Shown in pieces: positions 17,315 through 25,653 of a DNA stretch of 64,000 bases. Location of the stretch: contig NZ_CP089214.1 of assembly GCF_021183625.1 (NCBI RefSeq), positions 4,836,001 through 4,900,000 on the forward strand, read 5' to 3'. The notes beneath the pieces were generated by a model. It was not told the origin of the DNA. It searched no databases and was given only the letters and a program-made list of their open reading frames with translations. The position numbers and the translations under genes are program-made. Position 1 is the first letter of the stretch; the number at the start of each line of letters is the position of its first letter. Source of the stretch: Nocardia asteroides (GTDB lineage Bacteria; Actinomycetota; Actinomycetes; Mycobacteriales; Mycobacteriaceae).

Positions 17315-18888
17315 CGAATCCGCACGCCGCCGAGGAGAACCCCGCCACCGTGACCACGCCGGACGATCCGCGCCCCGCCCGCGATCAGCCGGGCGCGGAG
17401 GCGCCGGCCGCGACCCCCGCCGAGAACGAACCCGACCTCGGCTTCACCCTCGGCGACGAGCAGAGCACCACCGTGCCCGCCCCCGCCCCGGCACCGCCCG
17501 ACCCGGTCGAGCGCAGCACCGAGCTGAGCCGCGCCATCGCCCGCGAGATCGCGGCGCTCGGCCCGGAGGGCTGGCGCCGGGTCGACGCGGTCTTCGCCAT
17601 GACGGTGGCCGCGGAGGTCGCGCTGGTCATCTTCTCCGACGAGCAGCAGCGCACCGCGCAGATCTTCCCGTCGGAGCAGGTGCTCTCGCTGGTGCGGGCG
17701 CATCGGCAGCTCTCGGCGGAGCTGGGCGACGGCCCGTGGTGGCGCTACCTGCTCGCACTGGACAGTGAGGGGCGGCTGGAGGTCGATCACGACTTCGGCG
17801 AGGAGCCGTTCCCGGACGACCATCTGTTCCCGGCCGCGGTCTACCGGGCCGACCTCGCGGTGTTCCCGCGGGCGCGGCTGCCGATCTGGCTCGCCGCCTA
17901 TCTCGGGCACGACGATCGCCAGGCCCGGCTGCCCGCCGCCGCCAGGGCCGATCACCGGGCCGGGCAGGGTGCGGTCGTCGCCGAGGACGCGCTGCCCGAC
18001 CTGCCGCTCATGGTCGCCCGCTGGTCGGTGCTCGCCGCCGTCTTCGTCGCCATCGGCTCTCCGCTCGGACCGCGGGTGCTGCCCGCGCTGCACTGGTTCG
18101 AGGGCTCGGCGCGCAGCGGGTCGTCGCTGTACACGCTGCCCGGCGAGCGGGCGGTGCTCTCCGGCGGCATCTGGGACGCACCGGAACTCGACGCCGTCTA
18201 CAACGGCGGCGCTCCGATGCCCGCCTACTACGCGGGCGCCCCCGAGTGGCTGGCGAACCCGGTCCTCAATACCCGCGCCGCGACCGGGTTGCTGTCGTTC
18301 TGCTACTGGTGGGAGCGCGGCCGCTGGTACCGCGCGGAGTCGCCCGCGGCGACGGAGATCGGCGCCGCCGTCCCGGCGATGTGGTCGACGGAGAGCACCG
18401 CGGGCGTCGTCGCCGCGCTGATCGCGGAGGCGAGCGGCGCCGACCCCGGCGCGGCGGCGCTCGATCTCGTCGTCGCCGCCGAAACCGGCGTGGTGCACCG
18501 CAGTACGGTGCAGCGGGTGCTCGGCGCCGGCTCCGGGCTCGACATCGACGCGGGGCTGCTGCAACTGAGCATGGCGGGCATCGTCACCGAGGACGCGGAG
18601 CCGCTTCCGGCGGGCGACGCGCTGGCCGCCGTCCGCAGGCTGGTCACCGAAAGTGGGGCGGACACCGCGGGATACCCGCTGGAGCGGTTGCGCGCGGATC
18701 GGGTGAGCGTCGGCTGGATGGTCTACTCCCCGGCCGATCCCGATGATGCGGGTATCGGCCGCGCTGTGTTCTACGTCGCTGACGACGGCGTGGTCGAGCA
18801 GGCCTCCTCCGCGCTCCCGCCCGCGCTCTACCAGGCCGGATTCCGTGATCGCTTCCACGCGCGGCGGGCTCGGGCAGACGTGTCCTGA
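17311..18888 (+). CDS. Two-domain immunity-like protein
   Basis: 525 residues, GTG start overlapping the previous stop. A Pro/Ala-rich acidic N-terminus of about 65 residues is followed by a domain with EGWRRVDAVFAM, WWRYLLALDSEGRLEVD and AVYRADLAVFPRARLPIWL. That pattern resembles the YezG/DUF600-type immunity fold, where a Y..DL..FPR..P.WL end is usual. The C-terminal part has VSVGWMVYSP, IGRAVFYVADDGVVEQASS and FRDRFHARR, a pattern often seen in other polymorphic-toxin immunity proteins. There is no signal peptide or membrane segment, so it is probably cytoplasmic. Location right after a giant toxin gene supports immunity to one of its activities. The match to named families is from memory, not a search. 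Confidence 0.55.
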   Translation: MTNPHAAEENPATVTTPDDPRPARDQPGAEAPAATPAENEPDLGFTLGDEQSTTVPAPAPAPPDPVERSTELSRAIAREIAALGPEGWRRVDAVFAMTVAAEVALVIFSDEQQRTAQIFPSEQVLSLVRAHRQLSAELGDGPWWRYLLALDSEGRLEVDHDFGEEPFPDDHLFPAAVYRADLAVFPRARLPIWLAAYLGHDDRQARLPAAARADHRAGQGAVVAEDALPDLPLMVARWSVLAAVFVAIGSPLGPRVLPALHWFEGSARSGSSLYTLPGERAVLSGGIWDAPELDAVYNGGAPMPAYYAGAPEWLANPVLNTRAATGLLSFCYWWERGRWYRAESPAATEIGAAVPAMWSTESTAGVVAALIAEASGADPGAAALDLVVAAETGVVHRSTVQRVLGAGSGLDIDAGLLQLSMAGIVTEDAEPLPAGDALAAVRRLVTESGADTAGYPLERLRADRVSVGWMVYSPADPDDAGIGRAVFYVADDGVVEQASSALPPALYQAGFRDRFHARRARADVS

Positions 18889-18928
18889 CCTCCGCCTGCC
18901 CCGAGGATCGGGTTCTGTACACGCGCTG

Positions 18929-18957
18929 TTCACCTGTGGGAACCTAGAATTGGTGAA
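18929..18957 (+). promoter_or_regulatory. Inverted repeat around a -10-like box before the ESX substrate operon
   Basis: TTCACC (18929-18934) and GGTGAA (18952-18957) form a perfect six-base inverted repeat with 17 bases between the arms. TAGAAT (18945-18950), a good actinobacterial -10 candidate, lies between them. The first gene of the operon starts at 19032. No clear -35 is visible, so a regulator site overlapping the promoter is plausible but unproven. Confidence 0.35.
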
Positions 18958-19031
18958 AGCGGAAAGAATGAGCTACGAGACTTTCTCGCGATGCGCGGTA
19001 CGAACGCTGGTCATCGGCAGGGGAGTGAGCG

Positions 19032-20963
19032 ATGACGACTCCATGGGACAGTTTCCACAGCCAGGCCGGGGCAGGCGTGCTCAAGCTGGAGCCCGGTGTG
19101 CTGGAGGGGCTGGTCAACGCCGCCAACGGCGCCAGGGTCCGGGTCAGCACCGTCCGCGGTCAGGTGAGCAAGGTCGACAATCTGTCGCCGTTCGCGGCGG
19201 TGCTCGCCTCCGCGGAGATGCTGGCCCGCCGGTTCTCCGCCAAGGGCCAGGAGCTCGGCCGGATCCTGGACGACCACGTCGAGATCCTGGACGACCTGAA
19301 CGAGACGTTCATGGCCGCCGCCCGTGCCTACGTGAACTCGGAGGAGGCGGGCACCGCCGATTTCGAGCGGCTGCGGCAGTGGATCGACGACCACCGGGAT
19401 CCGGGGCTGCGCGACACGCTCTCGCAGCGCCCGCCACCCGCCGACCTCAGCACCGCCAACGACCACTACAACCCCGGCGGCGCGGCGCCGACCCCGGTGC
19501 CGGGGTGGAACGAGGTCGGGTCGCAGGGCGAGGAGGGCCACTGGGGGCTCCCGGCCGACCTGCAGAGCCCGCGCGGCGTGCAGTTCGATCCGCAGGCCGG
19601 GCTGCACCCGGAGGAGTTCGAGCCGATCAGCTACGAGCAGTACCAGACCATCATCGCCTCGATCACGCAGGGCGCTCCGGTGCCGCCGCTGGCCGCCGCG
19701 CAGGCCGCCGCGGACTGGCGCTGGCTCTCGGGTGAGCTGCGCAGCAGCTTCAATATCCTGACCACCCAGATGGCGGGCACCCAATCCAGCTGGACCAGTA
19801 CGGATTCGAACGGCGCCGCCGAGCGGGCGCGCCAGGCGATCCAGGCCTACGGCACCGGCGTCGACACGCTGCTCAGCAGCATGAACGCGGTCGGCTCCGC
19901 GCTGGAGTACGTGTCGGAGTGGTTGCACACCACCGGCGTCGAGCTGCTCCAGGTGAACGACTCGCTGCCGACCACGGGCAATCCGGGGGAGACGGTGGTC
20001 CAGTTCGACCAGCGCCGCAAGGAGCAGGCGCACACCGGTTACGTCCGGGTGATGAACAAGGATTACGGCCCGGGCATCGAGCACACGGCCCAGGTGATCG
20101 CGGTGCTTCCGCCCGCGATCGCGCCGACCACCGGCCAGCAGCCGCAGGTGCCGGGTGGTCCCGGTGGGAACAGCGGCGGGGGCGGTGGCGGTGGCGGGGG
20201 CGGCGGTGTGCCCGGCGGGGGCGGCGGGCCGAACCCAGGCCAGCAGCAGCTGGCCGGAATGCAGGATCGGCTGCTCCCGACGGCCGAGGAGATCGCGCAG
20301 CTGGAGCAGGGCCAGGGGCAGGGGCAGGGCGACGGCACCGGGCAGGGCGATGGCCAGGGGCAGAACGGGCTCACGCCGGAGCAGCAGCGGGCGCTGGCCG
20401 GCCAGCAGGGTGCGCAGGGCGGTGCGCCGGGTGCGCAGGCGGCGCAGCAGCTCGGGCAGCAGCTGGCGCAGTTCGGCCAGCAGGCCGGGCAGCAGCTCGG
20501 TCAGCTCGGCCAGCAGCTCGGCCAGCTGGAGCAGCTGGGGCAGCTCGGCCAGCTGGGCGGACTCCCCGGCGGCGTCCCCGCGATTCCCGCGCTGTCCGAG
20601 CTGTCCGAGCAGGTCAAGAGGGCGGGCAAGGGCGGCGGGGGCGCGGGCGGTGGTGTCGGCGGCGGCGGCGGTGGTGTCGGCGGTGGTGTCGGTGGGGAAC
20701 GGCCCGCGCTACAGAACCTGGACAAGGCGTCGAAGCTGTTCCCGCGGGCGGCTCCGGCGGCCGAGTTCACCGCGACCAGGGCCGGGATCGCGCCCGGCGC
20801 CGGGACGCCGATGAGCGGCATGCCGATGGGCGGCGCGGGCGGCGCGCAGGGCGGCGGGCAGCAGAAGGACCACAAGCGCGCCGACTACCTGGACTCGTCC
20901 GAGCACCTCGAGGAGGCGTTCGGGGAGGCGCCGGTGGTCGTGCGCCCGATCGTCGAACAATGA
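19032..20963 (+). CDS. EspB/EspE-like ESX secreted protein with Gly/Gln-rich C-terminus
   Basis: 643 residues. The N-terminal ~330 residues are helical, with segments resembling PE/PPE or EspB folds (for example SSWTSTDSNGAAERARQAIQ, a WxG-like turn followed by a helix). There follows a long low-complexity tail: Gly runs, QGQGQGDG repeats and QLGQLGQQ repeats between about residues 375 and 590. The last residues, DYLDSSEHLEEAFGEAPVVV, resemble C-termini of other ESX-associated proteins. No Sec signal peptide is present. The ATGA overlap with the next gene, an EspG chaperone, suggests that chaperone serves this substrate. Start ATG 19032 follows AGGGGAGTGAGCG, which includes a ribosome binding site. 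Identity as EspB-like is by architecture only. Confidence 0.65.
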   Translation: MTTPWDSFHSQAGAGVLKLEPGVLEGLVNAANGARVRVSTVRGQVSKVDNLSPFAAVLASAEMLARRFSAKGQELGRILDDHVEILDDLNETFMAAARAYVNSEEAGTADFERLRQWIDDHRDPGLRDTLSQRPPPADLSTANDHYNPGGAAPTPVPGWNEVGSQGEEGHWGLPADLQSPRGVQFDPQAGLHPEEFEPISYEQYQTIIASITQGAPVPPLAAAQAAADWRWLSGELRSSFNILTTQMAGTQSSWTSTDSNGAAERARQAIQAYGTGVDTLLSSMNAVGSALEYVSEWLHTTGVELLQVNDSLPTTGNPGETVVQFDQRRKEQAHTGYVRVMNKDYGPGIEHTAQVIAVLPPAIAPTTGQQPQVPGGPGGNSGGGGGGGGGGGVPGGGGGPNPGQQQLAGMQDRLLPTAEEIAQLEQGQGQGQGDGTGQGDGQGQNGLTPEQQRALAGQQGAQGGAPGAQAAQQLGQQLAQFGQQAGQQLGQLGQQLGQLEQLGQLGQLGGLPGGVPAIPALSELSEQVKRAGKGGGGAGGGVGGGGGGVGGGVGGERPALQNLDKASKLFPRAAPAAEFTATRAGIAPGAGTPMSGMPMGGAGGAQGGGQQKDHKRADYLDSSEHLEEAFGEAPVVVRPIVEQ

Positions 20964-21745
20964 CGCGCGGCTGGGAGCTCTCGCCGGTGGAGTTCACCGG
21001 GCTGTGGGCGGCGCGCCGGGAGTCGGTGCCCGAGCCCTTCTTCCACCTGCCCGAGCCGGGATCCACCTGGGGTGCGGGCAGGCGGCGCAGGGCCGAGGCG
21101 GTCGCCGAGGTCCGCGCGCGGCTCGGCGGAGTGATCGATGATGTGCTCGACGCCGTCACCCGGCCCGACATCCGGCTCGTCGTGTCCGGAATGAGCGGGA
21201 CGGACCCGGCGGAGCCGGCGGCCAGGCTCCGAATGCTGGCCACCCGCACCGGGGATCGCGGCTTCCTGATCACCCAGCTGCCCGGGCGGAGTGGCTCCGA
21301 AGCGGCCGGCTACACCATCACCGAGCAGGACGTGCTCGAACTGGGCGCGGTGGTGACCGCGGCCCTGCCCGACCGGGAGGCGGGGCGCAAGCCCGGATTC
21401 GTCTACTCGGCTCCGGTCGACCGGGGCGATCACGACTACGACGACCGGCGGTCGCTGGTCCGGGACACCGCGGCCGACCCGGCGGCGGGCCGGAGCGCGG
21501 AGTTCGAGCGGGCCCGTCTCGATCAGGTCGGCTCGATCACGGTGCAGCAGGGCAGCTCCCGCTTCGGCCCGCGCGGCATCAGCACGGTCCACCTGTACTG
21601 GCGCGACCTCACCGACGACGGCAGATACGCCGTGGTGCCCGGCCGGCCGATGACCGTCGTACCCGCCGACCGACCCAGAATGACCGGCCTGGTCGATGCC
21701 GGGATCGCGGAGATCGTCCGCGCGATCCGGGACGACCGCGCATGA
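20960..21745 (+). CDS. espG: EspG-family ESX chaperone (first copy)
   Basis: 261 residues. WELSPVEFTGLWAARR at the start, LRMLATRTGDRGFLITQLPG in the middle, and LYWRDLTDDGRYAVVPGRPMTVVPAD near the end follow the EspG pattern. EspG proteins are cytosolic chaperones that bind PPE-like or EspB-like substrates before secretion. The ATG overlaps the previous stop and its own stop overlaps the next start (ATGA at 21742), so it is translationally coupled on both sides. A second EspG lies at 25650, which suggests two substrate sets served by separate chaperones. Confidence 0.8.
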   Translation: MTRGWELSPVEFTGLWAARRESVPEPFFHLPEPGSTWGAGRRRRAEAVAEVRARLGGVIDDVLDAVTRPDIRLVVSGMSGTDPAEPAARLRMLATRTGDRGFLITQLPGRSGSEAAGYTITEQDVLELGAVVTAALPDREAGRKPGFVYSAPVDRGDHDYDDRRSLVRDTAADPAAGRSAEFERARLDQVGSITVQQGSSRFGPRGISTVHLYWRDLTDDGRYAVVPGRPMTVVPADRPRMTGLVDAGIAEIVRAIRDDRA

Positions 21746-22116
21746 CGAACGGAGAATCCGAGATGACCGACGACCGGCCCGCGGAGCCCGGCTTCCCGGC
21801 GGAGTTCAGCGCGTCGACGGTGACCGGGTCGATCGCGGTGCGTACCACCGAAACCGGCCTCCCGCTCGGCATCACGCTCGACCCCGACCAGCTGCGCCGC
21901 GATCCGGGGGAGCTGGCCGCGGAGATCCTGCGGCTCTGCAGGCAGTCGGCGGCGCGGGCCGGGCTGGCCCGCCGCGAGCACCTGCGGGCGGCGGGCTTCA
22001 CCCCGGAGATGCTGGCCCGCACCGGATTGCCGACCGAGCGCGAGGTGGTGGCCGCCGAGATCGTCGCCGAGCAGGAGTACGAGACCGAGCCGCAGAGCTG
22101 GCTCCGCTCGGTCTGA
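21742..22116 (+). CDS. YbaB-like ESX-associated small protein
   Basis: 124 residues. The middle (TVTGSIAVRTTETGLPLGIT, then LDPDQLRRDPGELAAEILRL) has the strand-plus-long-helix layout of YbaB/EbfC proteins, as in EspL/EspH-type genes of ESX loci. M. tuberculosis ESX-1 also carries YbaB-like genes beside espB and espK. The ATG overlaps the espG stop; an alternative in-frame ATG at 21763 would drop seven residues. Function in secretion is not established from sequence. Confidence 0.65.
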   Translation: MTNGESEMTDDRPAEPGFPAEFSASTVTGSIAVRTTETGLPLGITLDPDQLRRDPGELAAEILRLCRQSAARAGLARREHLRAAGFTPEMLARTGLPTEREVVAAEIVAEQEYETEPQSWLRSV

Positions 22117-22147
22117 GAACCGCACCGACACCGACGAAGGAGGGCCG

Positions 22148-22447
22148 ATGGTCGACACGATGGACGAACTGCTCGCCCGCGTGCAGAACCAGATCTACCG
22201 GCTGCGCGACCTCGGCGACTCGATGAACGCCGTGCGCGCCACCGAGACGTCGCCGGACGGCGCGATCACCGTCGAGGTGGACGGCAACGGCGCGCTGCTG
22301 GATCTGCGGTTGACCGGCGCTGTGGCAAGGCTCACGCCTGCCGAGTTCGAGCATGCCCTGGTCGCCACCGCACGCGCCGCCGTGACTTGCGCTTTCGCCG
22401 AAAGGGGTGGGCTGATCACCGCTTTCAACGCCGAGCAAAACCGGTGA
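22148..22447 (+). CDS. YbaB/EbfC-family protein
   Basis: 99 residues starting MVDTMDELLARVQNQIYRL. The core SPDGAITVEVDGNGALLDLR is the typical YbaB strand pattern, followed by a helix with AEFEHALVATARAAV. YbaB proteins bind DNA as dimers. Members inside ESX loci (EspL type) are needed for stability of secreted partners in mycobacteria. A ribosome binding site (GAAGGAGGG) lies six to seven bases before the ATG. It ends the first substrate/chaperone sub-operon; 111 bases with a palindrome follow. Confidence 0.75.
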   Translation: MVDTMDELLARVQNQIYRLRDLGDSMNAVRATETSPDGAITVEVDGNGALLDLRLTGAVARLTPAEFEHALVATARAAVTCAFAERGGLITAFNAEQNR

Positions 22448-22520
22448 CCGTCGGCCAGTGGTCATCGAAAGTTAACCGGGAGATGCACGACGTGCGGGGT
22501 CACCGGTCGCTAACGTAGAG

Positions 22521-22542
22521 CGAAACATGCTGGCATGTTTCG
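22521..22542 (+). promoter_or_regulatory. Perfect 22-bp palindromic candidate operator
   Basis: CGAAACATGC, two bases (TG), then GCATGTTTCG form a perfect ten-base inverted repeat 17 bases before the start at 22559. It is AT-richer than its surroundings. One arm recurs exactly at 29066-29075, between eccE and eccB, suggesting a shared regulator. It contains ATG 22535, which is therefore less likely to be the start of the next gene. Confidence 0.5.
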
Positions 22543-22558
22543 GGATTGGACGCTTGTC

Positions 22559-22873
22559 ATGAATCACGTTGCAGTTGTGCCCGAAGCCGTCCGCCGGTAC
22601 GGCGACGCCTCGGCGTCGATGGCCGCCGGGATCGCCACCGCGGGCGCGGTCGACCAGGTGGCGACCGTGGCCGCCGTCGTCCCCGTCTTCGGGCTGATCG
22701 GCCAGGAGTTCCTCGCCGCCTACGCGGTCGCGCAGGCCAATCACATCGCGTCGCTGCTCGAACTGGCGGGCGTGCACGCCGGGACGGCGCTGACCGCCTA
22801 CGAGGCGGCGGCCACGTACGAGGCGACCGACAGCGCGTCGGGGGCGGCCATCGGAGCCGTCGAGCGGCAATGA
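22559..22873 (+). CDS. EspC-like ESX secretion-associated protein
   Basis: 104 residues from MNHVAVVPEAVRRYGDASAS. This opening, with V.PE..RRYGD and a small-residue helix after it, matches the EspC/DUF2580 family of small helical ESX-secreted proteins. The predicted fold is a helix-turn-helix with a middle alanine-rich hydrophobic stretch (QVATVAAVVPVFGLIGQEF). ATG 22559 is chosen over ATG 22535, which lies inside the upstream palindrome and has no ribosome binding site. The stop overlaps the next ATG (22870), so the two products are probably made together and may act as a pair. Confidence 0.75.
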   Translation: MNHVAVVPEAVRRYGDASASMAAGIATAGAVDQVATVAAVVPVFGLIGQEFLAAYAVAQANHIASLLELAGVHAGTALTAYEAAATYEATDSASGAAIGAVERQ

Positions 22874-24222
22874 CCGCGCCGGGGCAGGAGCAGGGGCCGC
22901 CGGTCGATCCGACGGTCCTCGACCTGCTGCGCGGCAGCGCGCTCGCGCCCATGCTCGACCGCCCGGTCGGCGAGATCCTGCACGACATGGGCTTTCCCGC
23001 GCTGCCCGACCTCACCGCGCTGCCGCCGCTGCCCGGGCTGCCGCCGCTGCCGGTGCTCGACCTGAGCGCGCTCATGCGCCCGCTCACCGACCTGGCCGCC
23101 GCCTTCGGCACCGGGAAGCTGCCGGAGCCGGTGGCGCAACCGGTGCTCGCCGACCCCGCCGCCGCGCCCGCGCCGCCCGCCGACCCGACCCAGATGCTGC
23201 AGCAGGTCGGCACGATCCTGCAGTCGGTGACCCAGCTCGGCAGCACCGCGCTGCAGGCGGTCATGCAGGTCTGGCAGAGCATGGCGGCCGAGCAGGCGGC
23301 GGCGAAGGCCGGGCAGGCGCAGGCCGACGGTGCCGAGCTGGCCACGCAGAGCACCCAGGAGAAGGCGATCATCGGCAACGGCGCGACCAGCGTCTTCATC
23401 GGTGCCGCCGAGCTCGCCGCGGTGATCGCCAAATTCTCCGCGACGCTCGCCGCCGCGCCGCTCTACGCGACCAGCGGACCGGGGATGGCCTTCCTGGTTG
23501 CCTCGGCGGTGGAATCGGCGGCCGAGGGCGTCGCGATCACGGTGAAGACCAAGGCCGAGATGCTCGGCCACAGCGCGAGTATGACCGGGGCCGGGCAGAA
23601 GGTGGCCGTCACCAGTGCGCCCAAGGGCGTCGACGGGGCGCAGCAGCTCTCGCAGCTGCTCGGCATGCTGACTCCGCTGCTCAGCACCGCGACCCAGGTC
23701 GCGACCACGGTGGCGCAGACCGCCGCCAAGCCGGCGCACACCGCGCTGCTGGCGCCGGTGCGGCCGGAAGACGAGGCGCCGCGCCATGATCCGGCGAAGC
23801 CGATCGCCGCGAGCGGTGGCGGCGCCGGTGCGGGCGGTGGCGGTTTCGGCGGCGGTGGTGGCTTCGCCGCCGCGCCGGCGCCGCTGAGCCCGTGGCAGGG
23901 GACGAGGGCCGCGGGCGGCCCCGTCGGCGGCCTCACCGGCGCGAGCACCGCCGCGGCTCCCGCCGCCGTCGCCCCGGCCGCGGCGAGCGGCGGGCACGGC
24001 GGCAACGGCGGTTTCATGCCCGCCGGCGGTGCGGCGGGTGCGCTCGGCGGCGCCGGGCTGGCCAGGGAGGGCGAGTCGAGCACCGACGGGGTGCGCGGGG
24101 TGCTGGTCACCGGCAGCAACGGCGACGAGGTGGTCGGCCGGATCGACGGGGTCACGCTCCCGGTCGTCGGCGCCACCGTGCCGAACGTGGAACCGCCACC
24201 GGACCGCGATCTCAGACTCTGA
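22870..24222 (+). CDS. Ala/Gly/Pro-rich ESX-associated protein, partner of the EspC-like gene
   Basis: 450 residues. The first 90 residues are rich in proline and leucine (LPPLPGLPPLPVLDLSALMRP). A helical core of about 200 residues follows, with long alanine-rich helices and hydrophobic stretches (TSVFIGAAELAAVIAKF). A Gly-rich linker then precedes a C-terminal block (VRGVLVTGSNGDEVVGRIDG) ending PPPDRDLRL. Large partners of EspC-like proteins in ESX loci have this kind of architecture (compare EspA/EspE). No Sec signal is present, and secretion by the ESX system is inferred. The start overlaps the preceding stop (ATGA). Confidence 0.6.
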   Translation: MTAPGQEQGPPVDPTVLDLLRGSALAPMLDRPVGEILHDMGFPALPDLTALPPLPGLPPLPVLDLSALMRPLTDLAAAFGTGKLPEPVAQPVLADPAAAPAPPADPTQMLQQVGTILQSVTQLGSTALQAVMQVWQSMAAEQAAAKAGQAQADGAELATQSTQEKAIIGNGATSVFIGAAELAAVIAKFSATLAAAPLYATSGPGMAFLVASAVESAAEGVAITVKTKAEMLGHSASMTGAGQKVAVTSAPKGVDGAQQLSQLLGMLTPLLSTATQVATTVAQTAAKPAHTALLAPVRPEDEAPRHDPAKPIAASGGGAGAGGGGFGGGGGFAAAPAPLSPWQGTRAAGGPVGGLTGASTAAAPAAVAPAAASGGHGGNGGFMPAGGAAGALGGAGLAREGESSTDGVRGVLVTGSNGDEVVGRIDGVTLPVVGATVPNVEPPPDRDLRL

Positions 24223-24279
24223 CCGCGGGACCACCGTCCGGCGGCGATCACTTCGACAGGGCACGACCAGGAGGCAGAC

Positions 24280-24627
24280 ATGAGCGGCGAGAGCACGGTG
24301 CAGGGATTCGACGGCGTCCGGTTCGACCCGGAGGCGGCGGCGCGCGCCTCCACCGGCCTGGACGGGCTGGCTGACCGGCTCGCGGCGGAGCTGCAGGCGG
24401 TCGAGGAGGCGCTGCGGATCCCGCCGGCCGGCGTCGACGAGGTGTCCGGCCGGGCCGCCGTCACCAGCAACGACGTCGCCGCCTCCTACCTGGGCAGCGC
24501 ACAGGCCGGGGTGCACGAGGTGCGGAAGCTGGCGGCGGTGCTCCGGCAGCAGTCCGTCGAGTTCGGCCGGCTGGAGACCGAGACGGTGGCCAGCCTGGAG
24601 ACCGGCTCCCGCCCCGCCAACGCCTGA
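24280..24627 (+). CDS. PE-family-like protein
   Basis: 115 residues. The pattern fits a PE domain: a short N-terminus, then DPEAAARASTGLDGLADRLA, PPAGVDEVSGRAAVTSN (the turn seen as P.G.DEVS in PE proteins), SYLGSAQAGVHEVRK and QQSVEFGRLE. PE and PPE proteins form heterodimers exported by ESX systems, and the very next gene is PPE-like. The YxxxD/E export signal expected near a PE C-terminus is not obvious here. AGGAGG lies six bases before the ATG. Confidence 0.75.
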   Translation: MSGESTVQGFDGVRFDPEAAARASTGLDGLADRLAAELQAVEEALRIPPAGVDEVSGRAAVTSNDVAASYLGSAQAGVHEVRKLAAVLRQQSVEFGRLETETVASLETGSRPANA

Positions 24628-24657
24628 ATCCCCGCTCCCGAAAGGCGCCGCGTAGCC

Positions 24658-25653
24658 ATGATCGAACCACCGCAGCCGGGTTTCACCGGCGTCGTCTGGG
24701 AGGCGCGCCCGCCGCAGCGGCTGGCCGAGGAGCTGTCGACCGGGCCGGGGTCGGTCCCGATGGCCGAGGCAGCGCAGGCGTGGACTCGGCTGGCCGCCGC
24801 CTTCGGCGCCGCGGTGCTGGAGTACGAGCACGCGCTCGGGGAGCTGCGCGGAGCCTGGCAGTCCGGGCGCAGCGGTGAGGTGATCGAGGCGATCACCGCG
24901 CTGCGCCAGTGGCTGCTCGATGTCGCCGGCGCCGCGGCGGCCAACGCCGCCCGGATGCAGGCGCAGGTCGCCGCCTACGAGATCGCCATGATCGCGATGC
25001 CGAACCTGGTCGACATCGAGGCCATCCAGCAGGCGCAGCGCGCGGTGGAGAGCATCGGCGCCGCGCTCGGCGGCCCGATCAAGGCGGTGGCCGCGCAGAC
25101 CGATACCGAGGCTGACCAGGCCAAGGCGGTCGCCTCCCGGGTGATGCGCAGCTACGAGGCCGCGACCGAGCCGCTCGCGCTGGCCTGGGAGCAGCAGCAC
25201 CCGCCGCGGATCGCCCCCGAGCAGCCGCTGCAGGCCGAGCAGGCGGCGAGTTCGGCGGCAACGGCGCCGGGTGCCACCGCGAAGATGTCCCCGGCCGCGT
25301 TCGGGATGCCCGCGATCCCCATGATCGGGATCCCGGCCCTTCCGGTGCGCGAACTCGGCGGCTACCGCGCCCCGATGGTCGCGCAGGCGGCGACGGCCGC
25401 CGTCGAGACGGCCCCGCGCGCGACGCCGGTGCCCGCCGCCCCCGGCGGCCAGTCGATGCCGATGACGCCGCTCGCGCAGGGCGGTGGCGCCGCCCAGGAG
25501 GCAGGCCGCTTCCCGCGCGCCGCGCTGCCCGGCGAGACCGACGACCACCTCGGCGAAGAGGCGGCCATCCAGGCGGCGCCCGCCGTGCTCGGCGCCGTCG
25601 CCGCCGGCGGCCACCAGGTCGCGCCCGGCGGCCGGGCGGAGGGGGCACCGTGA
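24658..25653 (+). CDS. PPE-family-like protein
   Basis: 331 residues beginning MIEPPQPGFTGVVWEARPPQ; the W-E-A-R-P-P opening is typical of PPE-like proteins of Nocardia and relatives. There follow long helices with GELRGAWQSGRSGEV, a WxSG turn like the WxG of this fold, and a hydrophobic helical pair that would bind the PE partner and EspG tip. The C-terminal third is Pro/Ala-rich. It stands between PE (24280) and espG (25650) in the order PE-PPE-espG, and its stop overlaps the next start (GTGA, 25650), supporting a complex of the three products. Confidence 0.8.
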   Translation: MIEPPQPGFTGVVWEARPPQRLAEELSTGPGSVPMAEAAQAWTRLAAAFGAAVLEYEHALGELRGAWQSGRSGEVIEAITALRQWLLDVAGAAAANAARMQAQVAAYEIAMIAMPNLVDIEAIQQAQRAVESIGAALGGPIKAVAAQTDTEADQAKAVASRVMRSYEAATEPLALAWEQQHPPRIAPEQPLQAEQAASSAATAPGATAKMSPAAFGMPAIPMIGIPALPVRELGGYRAPMVAQAATAAVETAPRATPVPAAPGGQSMPMTPLAQGGGAAQEAGRFPRAALPGETDDHLGEEAAIQAAPAVLGAVAAGGHQVAPGGRAEGAP

